From Evansella vedderi (GTDB lineage Bacteria; Bacillota; Bacilli; Bacillales; Salisediminibacteriaceae): a stretch of 64,000 nucleotides of DNA. Of the stretch, positions 1-8,328 are shown piece by piece. The translations under genes and the position numbers were made by a program. Numbering within the stretch: the stretch's first letter is position 1; each line of letters opens with the position of its first letter. The notes beneath the pieces are model-generated. The model worked only from the letters and a program-made list of their open reading frames with translations. It had not been told where the DNA came from and made no database searches. The stretch lies in assembly GCF_030813435.1 (NCBI RefSeq), contig NZ_JAUSUG010000021.1, positions 1 to 64,000 on the forward strand, given 5' to 3'.

Positions 1-93
1 TTGATTGTGTTCCATAACTAATTCAGAAAGTTTTTCAATATTTAATGGTGAAACCCATTTACCAAATGAAGAAAATAGTGTATTCTTGTCCAT
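1..93 (-). CDS. IS4-family transposase, N-terminal 31 residues only
   Basis: The frame starts with ATG at 93 behind AAAGGAT and runs off the left edge. It encodes about 31 residues beginning MDKNTLFSSFGKWVSP. This start, and the following stretch rich in K, L and E, resembles the N-terminus of IS4-type transposases common in Bacillaceae; I recognise it by memory of the family, not by a search. The catalytic DDE residues would lie outside the window. It reads in the same direction as the truncated regulator upstream, which fits insertion of the element into that gene. Confidence 0.55.
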   Translation of the reverse strand, partial: MDKNTLFSSFGKWVSPLNIEKLSELVMEHNQ

Positions 94-222
94 AGTTGAT
101 ATCCTTTACTTTTGGATTTGGACAGGACCCCTGTACATCCATTGTAAAGGATTTTTTTGTTGTATAACCATTAAAAAATCGAAGATTTTAAGTATTATGA
201 ATCATCTGATTTAATTAATGCA
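1..222 (-). mobile_element. Left end of an IS4-type insertion sequence (partial)
   Basis: A transposase start codon with a good ribosome binding site lies at the left edge, and the MalT-like frame to its right stops abruptly after only two thirds of the family's usual length. The simplest reading is that the element inserted into that gene near position 215-225. The exact end is not determined, because the other terminus and any target duplication are outside the window. An inverted repeat ACAGG-3-CCTGT near 121-133 lies in the putative IS leader. Confidence 0.55.
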
Positions 223-1714
223 ATGCTAGTGGTTCAATATATTTTTCCTCGAGCAGGGAAATGGCTTTTTTTAAGAAATCCTGGGCATGTCTTGGCTGAA
301 TGGTATCTAAGTAAACACAAGCCATCCCCTCTAAGGCCAAACTCTCTGAGACAGGGTCCCTTTGTTCCTCAGCCAATTCTCTTGCCCTCTTATAATAATA
401 TATGGCTAGCTCAAACTTACATCGATAACGTTCCATATCCCCTTTGACAATCCACAGCCGAGTAAAACGGTCTAAGGCAGCTTCGTCTATGCTATTGATT
501 GCTTCTTCCAGCAGCTGCGAATTACCTTGGTGAATGAGGTCCTTCCCATGCCTATGAAGAAATGCACTAAGTTTTTCGATACTTTCTGTTTTTTTCATGT
601 GATGAAGGGCTTGCTCTAATAATCCTTTCTCCCTATAAAACTTTGCTGCCCGTTCATGTAGCTCCACCCAGCGGAGTTCCTCCCTTTTCAACCGATTTTG
701 CAGGAAGTTTTGGAACAGGGCATGGAAGCGAAAGGTTTCTTTTTGTTTTGTTGTATGTAAAAATAAGTTTTTTCTCATTACATAGCTTAATAGATCTTCT
801 TCTTTTCCTATCTCTAATACTTTTTCACATATCTCAGCCGTTAGTGTGGGAAAAATGGATGCCTCCATTAAAAACCGGCGAACAACTTCCCGCTGCTTTT
901 CTAATACATCTAGGGCTAAGTATTCAAACAGTTCCTCCATGGAGTTCGCTTCATCATGGAAAATCTCCTCTAACGTATTGGATTCTTCTAACCGCTGCCA
1001 AACCATCTGGATGGCCATGATCCACCCTTCCGTTTTTTCAAAAATAGAATGGGCATTCCCATAAGACATGGGAGTCCCATAGTGGTCCTCGAATAAAATT
1101 TCAATTTCCTCAGGAGAGAAACAGAGGTCCCTTTCATTAACCTCCACTAATTGGCCCTTCACTCTCATGGAGTGGAGAAACTCCCAATCTATCTTTGTTC
1201 TGCTCACAAGAACAATATGAAGACGTTGTGGTAAATGCATGAGAAACCACTTCATAAATTGATTAATTTCCCTATTCTCAGAAACTAGTTGAAAATCATC
1301 AATGATAAATAGCCAATCTTCCTTTATATCCACACAGGCATTAATAAAATGGGAGCAGCATTCATAGATGGCCTTCTCATCCCCACGATGAATATTCATA
1401 AAGGCTTCTGTGAGCCATTTTTCATCCAAGTCGACAGTTATGGGCAGGATGGCCTCTTTGAAATAAACAAGGAATCGGGACAGATGATTATCCTGCTCCG
1501 TTACGGTATACCATACATAAGGTGTATTTTCCATTCGTAAAAAAGCAGAGATGGCGGTGCTCTTACCATATCCTGGACCAGCTTGCATCAGGGTAAGGGG
1601 CCGTTTACGAGCACTTTTCAAACGCTTCATTATAGAAGGGCGAAATAATACCTGACTATCTACAACGGGCGCCTCCAGCTTCGTTTTTAAAACTAAATGC
1701 TCTGTATAATTCAC
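215..1714 (-). CDS. MalT-like STAND ATPase regulator, C-terminally truncated
   Basis: This is the N-terminal part of a MalT/LuxR-type signal-transducing ATPase. A P-loop (GPGYGKST, residues 46-53) and a Walker B stretch (WLFIIDDFQ, about 134-142) are clear, followed by the winged-helix/arm region and the first TPR-like helices (LAIYYYKRARELAEE). Relatives are about 850-1100 residues and end in a LuxR helix-turn-helix or BTAD domain; here the frame ends after 499 residues with no DNA-binding domain. GTG at 1714 is chosen because AAGGGGGATGTAGT precedes it and homologues start at this point; a TTG at 1762 is the longer alternative. The frame stops where the neighbouring IS element begins, so the product is probably non-functional. 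Confidence 0.75.
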   Translation of the reverse strand: MNYTEHLVLKTKLEAPVVDSQVLFRPSIMKRLKSARKRPLTLMQAGPGYGKSTAISAFLRMENTPYVWYTVTEQDNHLSRFLVYFKEAILPITVDLDEKWLTEAFMNIHRGDEKAIYECCSHFINACVDIKEDWLFIIDDFQLVSENREINQFMKWFLMHLPQRLHIVLVSRTKIDWEFLHSMRVKGQLVEVNERDLCFSPEEIEILFEDHYGTPMSYGNAHSIFEKTEGWIMAIQMVWQRLEESNTLEEIFHDEANSMEELFEYLALDVLEKQREVVRRFLMEASIFPTLTAEICEKVLEIGKEEDLLSYVMRKNLFLHTTKQKETFRFHALFQNFLQNRLKREELRWVELHERAAKFYREKGLLEQALHHMKKTESIEKLSAFLHRHGKDLIHQGNSQLLEEAINSIDEAALDRFTRLWIVKGDMERYRCKFELAIYYYKRARELAEEQRDPVSESLALEGMACVYLDTIQPRHAQDFLKKAISLLEEKYIEPLALH

Positions 1715-2043
1715 ACTACATCCCCCTTCCCCTTTTCTGTCTTCCATTTTATCAGAAACCAAACCCTTTTATGAATACGCTTTCTTTATTAATAAGTATA
1801 CTATGTTATATAAGGGACGTATTTCCCTTTCGATTTTAAACAAAAAAATGTTTGAATACGTCGTTTATTTTCAAACGAAGTTGATTGAAGCGAAAGGCAC
1901 GAGCTGTCTCTTCCTCTGCTAGCAAAGCTTCGAAGCGAATCCGTCGAGACAAATTGATGTAAATTCGACGAAGCAACGCTCTTTCCTGCGGGAAAAGCAA
2001 CGGCTGAAGCGTAAATCAACTTCCAAATTTAGTACAGACAATA
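1715..2043. repeat. Intergenic stretch holding a dispersed repeat
   Basis: No gene is supported. Positions about 1860-2035 hold a GC-richer block starting with the GTTGATTG.AGCGAAAGGC.CGAG motif seen again at about 36808-36835, with internal segments such as CCTGCGGGAAAAGC. An open frame across it (1801-2019, minus) is serine/arginine-rich, has no ribosome binding site and is best read as a by-product of the repeat. Confidence 0.6.
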
Positions 2044-3567
2044 TTAGTTTTCATTTATCGTGGTGTCTATAAACAGACGGGAGTTTTGAACATGCTCTAC
2101 TATTGCTTTTTTATCTATTTTACCAACATGGGTCTTTGGGAGTTCTTCCATCAGATAAAATTCCTTCGGCACTTTATAGCCTGCTAGTTTTTCACGACAA
2201 AAGGCTTGAAGCAATTGATCTGTATGTTTATCCCCTTGGTCTAATCCTTCTAAAGCAACTGCACAAACAACCTTTTCTCCCCACTTTTCATCGGGTAAGC
2301 CCACGACAGCCGCCTCGAGGAGACCAGGGTATGCTGATAATATATTTTCAATCTCAATGGGATATACATTTTCTCCACCTGATATTAACATTTCTTTTTT
2401 TCTCCCTAATATAAAGAAATCCCCATCTTGATCCTGGTAGGCAAGATCACCAGTATGAAGTCCTCCATTCCGGACAGCCTTCTTCGTTTCCTCTTCTTTC
2501 TGCCAATAATATTGAAAAAGGTGATCTCCGAAAATAACCATTTCTCCTATTTCTCCACACTTTACCTCATTTCCTCTTTTATTGAGAAGTTTCACATCAT
2601 TTAAGAGCATTGGCTTTCCGACGGACCCCCGTTTCTTTTTTGCAACAGAGGGGTCAATAAAGAAATTATTTGGCCCTGCCTCTGTTAACCCATAGCCTTC
2701 CTTAAAAGGTAGTCCCTTTCCTTCAAAGGCATCGTATATACTAACGGGACATGGAGCTCCTCCAGATAAAAACACATCCATGTGGGGAAAGGTCTCCTTC
2801 TGAAAATCCTCTAATTTGATAAAAGCACGATACATGGTGGGAACCATGAGAACGACCGTACATTGGTAAGAAAGGAGACCTTCCAAAATAGCTTGAGGCT
2901 TGAATTGAGAATAAATAACCACTGTACCACCAGCATGCAGTACTGGTAAGGTAAGGGCATTAATGCCACCTGTATGAAACATGGGCAAAATCGTTAAGGT
3001 GGTATCCTTTTCCGATAATCCCCATGTAATAATCGTATTTGCAGAGTTAGTAAATACAGAACGATAAGAAAGGACCGCACCTTTAGGCTTTCCTGTCGTT
3101 CCCCCTGTATAAATCATCATCCATGGTTGGTCCAGTGCGAGGGATTCCTTTCCCGCTGAAAAAACAATATCTTCTTTCCATTCCCCCACATCATAAGCAA
3201 CAGCATCCATGCTAAGTTTCTCCTGAAGGTGAAGAAAAGAAGGATGAATGAATAAAAGGACTGGCTTACAGTCAGAAATAAGGTCGTTTAGCTCGTGAAC
3301 AGTTAGTCTCCAATTAAAGGGAACAAAAATAGCCTCCAGTTCCCGGCACGCAAAAAGGAGAATGAGATATTCAACACCATTTGGAGCAATTAATACAACC
3401 CTGTCTCCAGATTTAATTCCCTTTCCCTCCAACATTTTGGCACAGGACAAGCTTTTCTTATAGACTTCACCATAGGTCCACTTATGTCCCGATTCCCCGT
3501 CAATGACAGCGGTTTTTTCGGGATGTATATCAGCCCGTTTCTTCAGCCAGTTCCATTCTTTGTTCAT
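2044..3567 (-). CDS. AMP-forming acyl-CoA synthetase (ligase 1)
   Basis: A 507-residue member of the ANL adenylating family that joins a carboxylic acid to CoA with ATP. The AMP-binding P-loop IYTGGTTGKPKG lies at residues 152-163; further on are the GYGLTEAGP motif, the hinge segment TGDLAYQDQDGDFFILGRKKEMLISGGENVYP, split here only for description, and the C-terminal catalytic lysine region PKTHVGKIDKKA. Start ATG 3567 is chosen because it overlaps the stop of the KASIII-like gene as ATGA, with GGTGGGGGCG just upstream; a GTG at 3582 is less likely. It is the last gene of the TetR-headed cluster. The substrate cannot be read from sequence; a medium-chain, aryl or branched acid is plausible. 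Confidence 0.88.
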   Translation of the reverse strand: MNKEWNWLKKRADIHPEKTAVIDGESGHKWTYGEVYKKSLSCAKMLEGKGIKSGDRVVLIAPNGVEYLILLFACRELEAIFVPFNWRLTVHELNDLISDCKPVLLFIHPSFLHLQEKLSMDAVAYDVGEWKEDIVFSAGKESLALDQPWMMIYTGGTTGKPKGAVLSYRSVFTNSANTIITWGLSEKDTTLTILPMFHTGGINALTLPVLHAGGTVVIYSQFKPQAILEGLLSYQCTVVLMVPTMYRAFIKLEDFQKETFPHMDVFLSGGAPCPVSIYDAFEGKGLPFKEGYGLTEAGPNNFFIDPSVAKKKRGSVGKPMLLNDVKLLNKRGNEVKCGEIGEMVIFGDHLFQYYWQKEEETKKAVRNGGLHTGDLAYQDQDGDFFILGRKKEMLISGGENVYPIEIENILSAYPGLLEAAVVGLPDEKWGEKVVCAVALEGLDQGDKHTDQLLQAFCREKLAGYKVPKEFYLMEELPKTHVGKIDKKAIVEHVQNSRLFIDTTINEN

Positions 3568-4583
3568 GACCATCGCCCCCACCGAATCGTCGTCGCAGCC
3601 CAGGCATAAGCAATCCCTGCACTCACTAAAGCTATTAATGATCCATCTGTAACCTTTCTTTGATCAACGGCCCGTTCTAAGGAAATCCACTGGTCAAATT
3701 GCCCAACATGACCAATATCCTTTAAATAAATACTCTGCTCTTCCGTTAATCCTAATTGCCCTAACACATAATTATGGGCGGAAGGCTTCATATGAAGAAT
3801 CCCTAAATAATCTAAATCCTCTTGTTTTTGCCCACTTCTCGTGAGAGATTGACGAATAACTTGTAAAAAGTTCTTTAATGAAACCTCCTCTAACCTTTTC
3901 TTCATCCCATCTGGATCTGTCACGTCTAATTTCATTGCCTCTTCCGGTGAATCCAGTGGATGTAAACTGCCACCTTTTGTTACGAGAACGTCTCTGGAAA
4001 AGCGCCCGTCAGTAATAACCTCCGTTTCCATGACGACATTTTCAGCTAAGTCCTTTTGTAAAATACAAGCCCCGCCTCCACAGGCGAGGTTATACATAAA
4101 TCGCGTTCTCGGATTCTGAAAATCTATAAGATCGCCATTGCGGTATCCACCTGCAAGTAGGACTGTGTTTATTCGTTCATCCGTTTCCATAAGCCCCTTT
4201 GCTACTTTCATTGCCATCACACTTGTACCACAGCGCATGGAAATATCGAACCCCCAAGCTTTCGATGCTTGAAGCTGACGCTGCAGCTCAATGGCTGCGG
4301 TCCATACGGGATATTCCTTATACTCCTCACCTACATAAATGATCAGATCAATTTCAGAGGGATGGAGGTTTGTTTTTTCTAAAGCTATTTGAGCGGCCTT
4401 TACCCCCATCGCCACCGGATGATCCTTCCTAGCTGGAATTGCTATGGATTCAATACCCATCTTTTCTTTTATAACGAGGGGAGGAAGGCCAGACTTTTCT
4501 GCAATTTCTTCTGCAGTCAGCCTTCCCTCAGGAATATAAGTGCCAATAGCCCGAATACCAATCGTATTGTTTAGATAGCTCAT
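3564..4583 (-). CDS. KASIII-like condensing enzyme, paralogue 1
   Basis: A 339-residue protein of the thiolase/ketoacyl-ACP synthase III fold. The nucleophile position carries Cys118 (MRCGTSVMAMKVA) and the active-site His is at 264 (ILHMKPS). The third catalytic position, Asn in the usual GNT motif, appears to be His292 (DIGHVGQFD). The oxyanion and C-terminal strand SAGIAYAWAATTIRWG match the family. ATG 4583 is preceded by AGGAGGGGGAAGGAG. The gene overlaps the downstream ligase by four bases, so the two are translationally coupled. Outside fatty-acid synthesis such enzymes perform Claisen condensations or acyl transfers; with an acyl-CoA ligase next door a CoA substrate is likely. Function is inferred. 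Confidence 0.8.
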   Translation of the reverse strand: MSYLNNTIGIRAIGTYIPEGRLTAEEIAEKSGLPPLVIKEKMGIESIAIPARKDHPVAMGVKAAQIALEKTNLHPSEIDLIIYVGEEYKEYPVWTAAIELQRQLQASKAWGFDISMRCGTSVMAMKVAKGLMETDERINTVLLAGGYRNGDLIDFQNPRTRFMYNLACGGGACILQKDLAENVVMETEVITDGRFSRDVLVTKGGSLHPLDSPEEAMKLDVTDPDGMKKRLEEVSLKNFLQVIRQSLTRSGQKQEDLDYLGILHMKPSAHNYVLGQLGLTEEQSIYLKDIGHVGQFDQWISLERAVDQRKVTDGSLIALVSAGIAYAWAATTIRWGRWS

Positions 4584-4599
4584 CTCCTTCCCCCTCCTT

Positions 4600-4791
4600 T
4601 CATTGAAATTCCTTTGCACCCTTATCTAACGTTACAGACTCCTCTAAATAGGTTTTTAACTCCTCAAAGGAATGAAGATACATTTCCTCTCCACTTTGAA
4701 CATGGCTTAGTTTGATTCTATAGCTCTTCTTACCAGGAGCCTTTTCCGAACTCATTATGCGAATAACGTACGAGGAAATGAAATCATTCAT
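4600..4791 (-). CDS. Small conserved-looking protein in the acid-uptake cluster
   Basis: A 63-residue soluble protein, mixed charge, with no membrane segment or signal peptide. Sequence features are a basic N-terminal half (SSEKAPGKKSYRIKLSHV) and an acidic amphipathic helix (SFEELKTYLEESVTL). ATG 4791 overlaps the stop of the LivM gene (ATGA) and has AAAGGGG upstream, and 16 bases separate it from the KASIII-like gene, so it is a genuine operon member. I do not recognise a family. A short domain that ends in FEELKTYL is typical of small single-domain accessory proteins, which is as far as I can go. Confidence 0.7.
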   Translation of the reverse strand: MNDFISSYVIRIMSSEKAPGKKSYRIKLSHVQSGEEMYLHSFEELKTYLEESVTLDKGAKEFQ

Positions 4792-5840
4792 GAGGACACC
4801 CCTTTCTTTTTTGATAAAAACTTTTGTTTAATAGTTCCCACAATACCAGCTGGGAAGAATAGGATGATTAGGATAAAGACAACCCCAAATAAAATGACCC
4901 ATCGTTCAAAAATTGGATGGATATTTGCTAAACCCATTAAGTAATGGGAAGATACTTCTACAACAGCAGCACCGATAATGGGACCTAGTAACGTACCTAC
5001 ACCCCCAATAACGGTCATAAGAAGTACATCTATCGTATTTTCTACCCCTAAAACACTGTCTGGGCTGACAAATCGAATAGAAATGGCATACACAACCCCT
5101 GCCAATCCTGCCATCACGCCAGCAAGAATATTAGAGATGAGTTTATAATTTAAAACAGCGTAACCGAGAGATGCAGCGCGAGCCTCATTGTCTCGTATAG
5201 CCTGTAACGTTCTTCCCACAGGAGAATCAATAAATCTCTTTAAGAGAAGGAACATTCCAATTAGAAAAATAAGGGCAATATAGTACACATGTCGACGATC
5301 TAATAGATTAATAAATCCAAATAGATCCCTTGATAGAGATGCAGTAAAGTTAAAACCATCATTCCCCATGGTCATAGAGCGCCACTGCTCAGCGATGATG
5401 ACAAAAATGGTTGCTACCGCTAATGTAATCAGGGCATAAAATGTATCTCTCAGCCGTAAAGAAAGGAGCCCCACAATGAGACTTAATACAAAACAAATGA
5501 CAACCGTTGCTAGAATCGCTAGTATAAATCCCACTTCCCCACCAGGTACATGGCGCGCTGTTAAAGCTAGGCTGTAAGCACCTATCCCAAAAAACATGGC
5601 GTGACCGAAGGAGATAATTCCTGTAAAACCAAGGAGCAAGTTATAGCTCATGGCAAAAACGGACCAAATAAAAATGTTTGTTAATAAAAATAGATAGCTA
5701 TTTTTGGTAATTAATAGTGGTACTGCAAAGAGCATAAGGCAGCAAACAATCCAAGCTCCTTTTTGCCACGTTATGATACGGAGGGGATTAAGCCCTGAAG
5801 AAGGATTCGTATAGGCTGTTACTTTCGTCGTCGTTTTCAT
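4788..5840 (-). CDS. livM: Branched-chain-type ABC importer, permease LivM
   Basis: A 350-residue polytopic membrane protein with about nine or ten hydrophobic segments, belonging to the LivM/BraE permease family. The family signatures GFTGIISFGHAMFFGIGAY (residues about 70-88) and the coupling loop AIRDNEARAASLGY (about 223-236) are present, as is the conserved TVIGGVGTLLGPIIGA near the C-terminus. The gene overlaps the downstream small ORF by four bases and lies six bases after livH. With LivH it would form the transmembrane channel of an importer for amino acids or, as often in catabolic clusters, small organic acids. Confidence 0.92.
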   Translation of the reverse strand: MKTTTKVTAYTNPSSGLNPLRIITWQKGAWIVCCLMLFAVPLLITKNSYLFLLTNIFIWSVFAMSYNLLLGFTGIISFGHAMFFGIGAYSLALTARHVPGGEVGFILAILATVVICFVLSLIVGLLSLRLRDTFYALITLAVATIFVIIAEQWRSMTMGNDGFNFTASLSRDLFGFINLLDRRHVYYIALIFLIGMFLLLKRFIDSPVGRTLQAIRDNEARAASLGYAVLNYKLISNILAGVMAGLAGVVYAISIRFVSPDSVLGVENTIDVLLMTVIGGVGTLLGPIIGAAVVEVSSHYLMGLANIHPIFERWVILFGVVFILIILFFPAGIVGTIKQKFLSKKKGVSS

Positions 5841-5846
5841 CCATAA

Positions 5847-6734
5847 TCACCTCCCTGCCCCTAATAACCCAGTAGGTTTAATAAGTAATACCGCTGCCAT
5901 TATTAACATGTTTACTGCTAATGACCCTGGTGGGAAATAATAGGCCATGTATGCCTCCGACAATCCAACAAGGACAGCAGCAATAGCAGATCCTGCTACA
6001 CTTCCTAGTCCACCAATGGCTACAACAATAAAGGCAATGAGCATGAGATCGAGCCCCATTCCGGGATTCACCTGTCCTTGGAAGGGCCCCCACATATAAC
6101 CTCCAATGCAAGCAAGCATTGTTCCGAAAATAAATACTAACGTAAATACTTTACGTATATTGATACCAAGTGCTTGAACCATCTGGCTGTTCTCTACCCC
6201 AGCCCTTACAACGACACCAATCTTTGATTTCTTTAGCATGAAAAGCAAAAGGATTAAGATCATTGTGCTAAATAAAATAATAAATACCCGGTAATAAGTG
6301 AGTCGAACATCCCCCACAAGGAAATGCCCCTGTAAAAACTCCGGTTGAACCACTCTGATTAAGTTCGGTCCCCAGAACACCTTTACTAGCTCAGCCACTA
6401 CGAGCATAACTCCTGTGGTAATCAAAATTTGCCGTAAATGGTTTCCGTAAACCTGCCGAACCGTAAACCGTTCCACGAGATAACCTAATACGACTCCAAT
6501 AAGTGCTGCTGCAATCATTCCGACGAAAAAGTTAAGATTTCCCCATGGGGAGTTCCAGCCCCCTATAAGAATGTAAACCCATGTACCCATGTAGGCACCG
6601 AACATAAATAATGCTCCATGGGCAAAATTTAAAACGGACATAAGACCGAAAATGAGGGATAACCCTGCTGCAAGTAAAAAAATTAACATCCCCGTTGCTA
6701 AACCATTAAAAATTAATGTTAAATGAAGCTCCAT
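5847..6734 (-). CDS. livH: Branched-chain-type ABC importer, permease LivH
   Basis: A 295-residue permease of the LivH/BraD family, almost wholly hydrophobic with about eight membrane segments. Characteristic parts are the N-terminal GLSLIFGLMSVLNFAHGALF, the loop RAGVENSQMVQALGIN that contacts the ATPases, and the C-terminal AIGGLGSVAGSAIAAVLVG. It precedes livM by six bases and follows livF by 23, within one minus-strand run. It is expected to pair with LivM in the membrane. Confidence 0.92.
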   Translation of the reverse strand: MELHLTLIFNGLATGMLIFLLAAGLSLIFGLMSVLNFAHGALFMFGAYMGTWVYILIGGWNSPWGNLNFFVGMIAAALIGVVLGYLVERFTVRQVYGNHLRQILITTGVMLVVAELVKVFWGPNLIRVVQPEFLQGHFLVGDVRLTYYRVFIILFSTMILILLLFMLKKSKIGVVVRAGVENSQMVQALGINIRKVFTLVFIFGTMLACIGGYMWGPFQGQVNPGMGLDLMLIAFIVVAIGGLGSVAGSAIAAVLVGLSEAYMAYYFPPGSLAVNMLIMAAVLLIKPTGLLGAGR

Positions 6735-6757
6735 TATCTCACCCCTTGAAACATGTA

Positions 6758-7456
6758 TTAGGCAATGCCTAAATATTTTTTCCTTAAGACTTCGTCATCC
6801 TTAAGGAGCTGCATTTCTCCTTGGAAAACGGTTCGTCCTTCGTCAATCATGTAGAAATAATCTCCTAATTGGCTAGCCATTATAAAGTTTTGCTCCACGA
6901 GAAGGATCGTGGTCGTTTCTCGAATGACATTCATTGCCTCCATGACCTTCTCTACCATAATTGGTGCTAGCCCTTTTGATGGTTCGTCTACAAGGAGGAG
7001 CGGCGTTTCGTTCACCAATGCTCTCGCTATGGAAAGCATTTGCTTTTGCCCCCCTGACAAGTGCCCTCCCTTCCTTTTCCAGGCTTCCCTTAAATCTGGG
7101 AACAGGTCAAGGAGCCACTCTTGCCTTTCTAATGTGGTATCATCTTCCCTTCGCATAGCCACCCGCATATTTTCTTCCACCGTGAGACCGGCGAATATAT
7201 CCTGGTCTTCTGGAACGTAACCAATTCCTTGTTTAGCAACGGTATATGGGGGAAGCTTGGCAATGGACTTGCCTTGAAACAAAATTTCTCCCGACATATT
7301 TGGATAAAAGCCCATGACGGACCTGATCGTCGTTGTTTTCCCCGCACCGTTTCTTCCAAGGACAACCGTCACACTATTATCAGGAACTTCTAGATTAACC
7401 CCTTGGAGGATGTGAAATTGTTCAATATGTGTGTGTAGGTCTTTAATCTTCAGCAT
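6758..7456 (-). CDS. livF: Branched-chain-type ABC importer, ATPase LivF
   Basis: A 232-residue ATP-binding subunit of the LivF family. The Walker A motif GRNGAGKTT (residues 34-42), the ABC signature LSGGQKQ and the Walker B LLLVDEPSKGLAP are all intact, as is the switch histidine region replaced by VEQN. The LivF-typical segment GYVPEDQDIFAGLTVEENM is present. The start overlaps the end of livG by 14 bases, so the two ATPases are coupled. Confidence 0.93.
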   Translation of the reverse strand: MLKIKDLHTHIEQFHILQGVNLEVPDNSVTVVLGRNGAGKTTTIRSVMGFYPNMSGEILFQGKSIAKLPPYTVAKQGIGYVPEDQDIFAGLTVEENMRVAMRREDDTTLERQEWLLDLFPDLREAWKRKGGHLSGGQKQMLSIARALVNETPLLLVDEPSKGLAPIMVEKVMEAMNVIRETTTILLVEQNFIMASQLGDYFYMIDEGRTVFQGEMQLLKDDEVLRKKYLGIA

Positions 7457-8261
7457 CGTTATACAGCCCTCCTAAATAGGCGGATTGGACTTGTTCGTTG
7501 TTCATAATTTCTGTAGGGGATCCATCAGCCAGTTGCTTTCCGTGAAACAAAACAGCGATGGAATCGGATAAGTGTTTTACGAGATCGATTTTATGTTCAA
7601 TAAGAATAATGGTGCGGTCCCGTTGATCCCTAATTTCCTCAATAACCTCAATAATTTGTGGTACTTCATCAATGGACATCCCTGCAGTAGGCTCATCTAA
7701 TAGCAACAGCTTTGTATCTAATGCCAAGAGAATGGAAATTTCTAGCTTCCGCTTTTCCCCATGGGCTAAATTAGAAGCAAGCTGACCCGCTTTATCGGCT
7801 AGCTTCACTTTTTCCAGGGATTCGTACGCTTCCTCTTCTAAATGCTTATAATGCTTGAAATGACGGAACATGGAATAATGGATATTGTATTTCGCCTGTA
7901 CGGCTAAGCGAACATTTTCTAAGACCGTTAACGTTGGAAAAACATTAGTGATTTGAAAAGAACGTCCAATTCCCAATTTGGTTCGTTTATGGGGAGGTAA
8001 ATGCTGAATCTCTTTCCCTTGGAAGAAGATTTCTCCACTTGTTGGCTTCATCTGTCCAGATAGTAGATTAAAAAACGTTGTTTTTCCCGCTCCATTAGGG
8101 CCAATGATGGACTTTAGTTCCTTTTCAAAAATGGTGAGGGACACCGCACTTACTGCGGTGTGTCCCCCAAAGGATTTTGTTAAATTAACCGTTTCAATCA
8201 TCTTTTTCTTCTCATGTACTGGCGTTGACTCCATCGTCTTCGCCGTCGTTGAAGTAGTCAA
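7443..8261 (-). CDS. livG: Branched-chain-type ABC importer, ATPase LivG
   Basis: A 272-residue LivG-type ATPase: Walker A GPNGAGKTT (about 55-63), a Q-loop followed by the LivG-typical GIGRSFQITNVFPTLTV, the family's variant signature LAHGEKRKLEI and Walker B LLLLDEPTAGMS. The assigned start is a TTG with GGAGAGGGGG nine bases upstream; an internal ATG ten residues later is possible. The first 20 residues (Ser/Thr- and Lys-rich) precede the conserved domain. It is the first of the four core transporter genes, 67 bases after the binding-protein gene. Confidence 0.92.
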   Translation of the reverse strand: MTTSTTAKTMESTPVHEKKKMIETVNLTKSFGGHTAVSAVSLTIFEKELKSIIGPNGAGKTTFFNLLSGQMKPTSGEIFFQGKEIQHLPPHKRTKLGIGRSFQITNVFPTLTVLENVRLAVQAKYNIHYSMFRHFKHYKHLEEEAYESLEKVKLADKAGQLASNLAHGEKRKLEISILLALDTKLLLLDEPTAGMSIDEVPQIIEVIEEIRDQRDRTIILIEHKIDLVKHLSDSIAVLFHGKQLADGSPTEIMNNEQVQSAYLGGLYNDAED

Positions 8262-8328
8262 AACGAGGGCCCCCTCTCCAATAATTTTAGAAGAGATGCA
8301 ATAATGCTCCTGTACTATTGCATTTCCG

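Noticed and set aside
1801-2019. 72-codon minus-strand ORF
   Set aside because: It lies wholly in a dispersed repeat, has no ribosome binding site and no recognisable domain.
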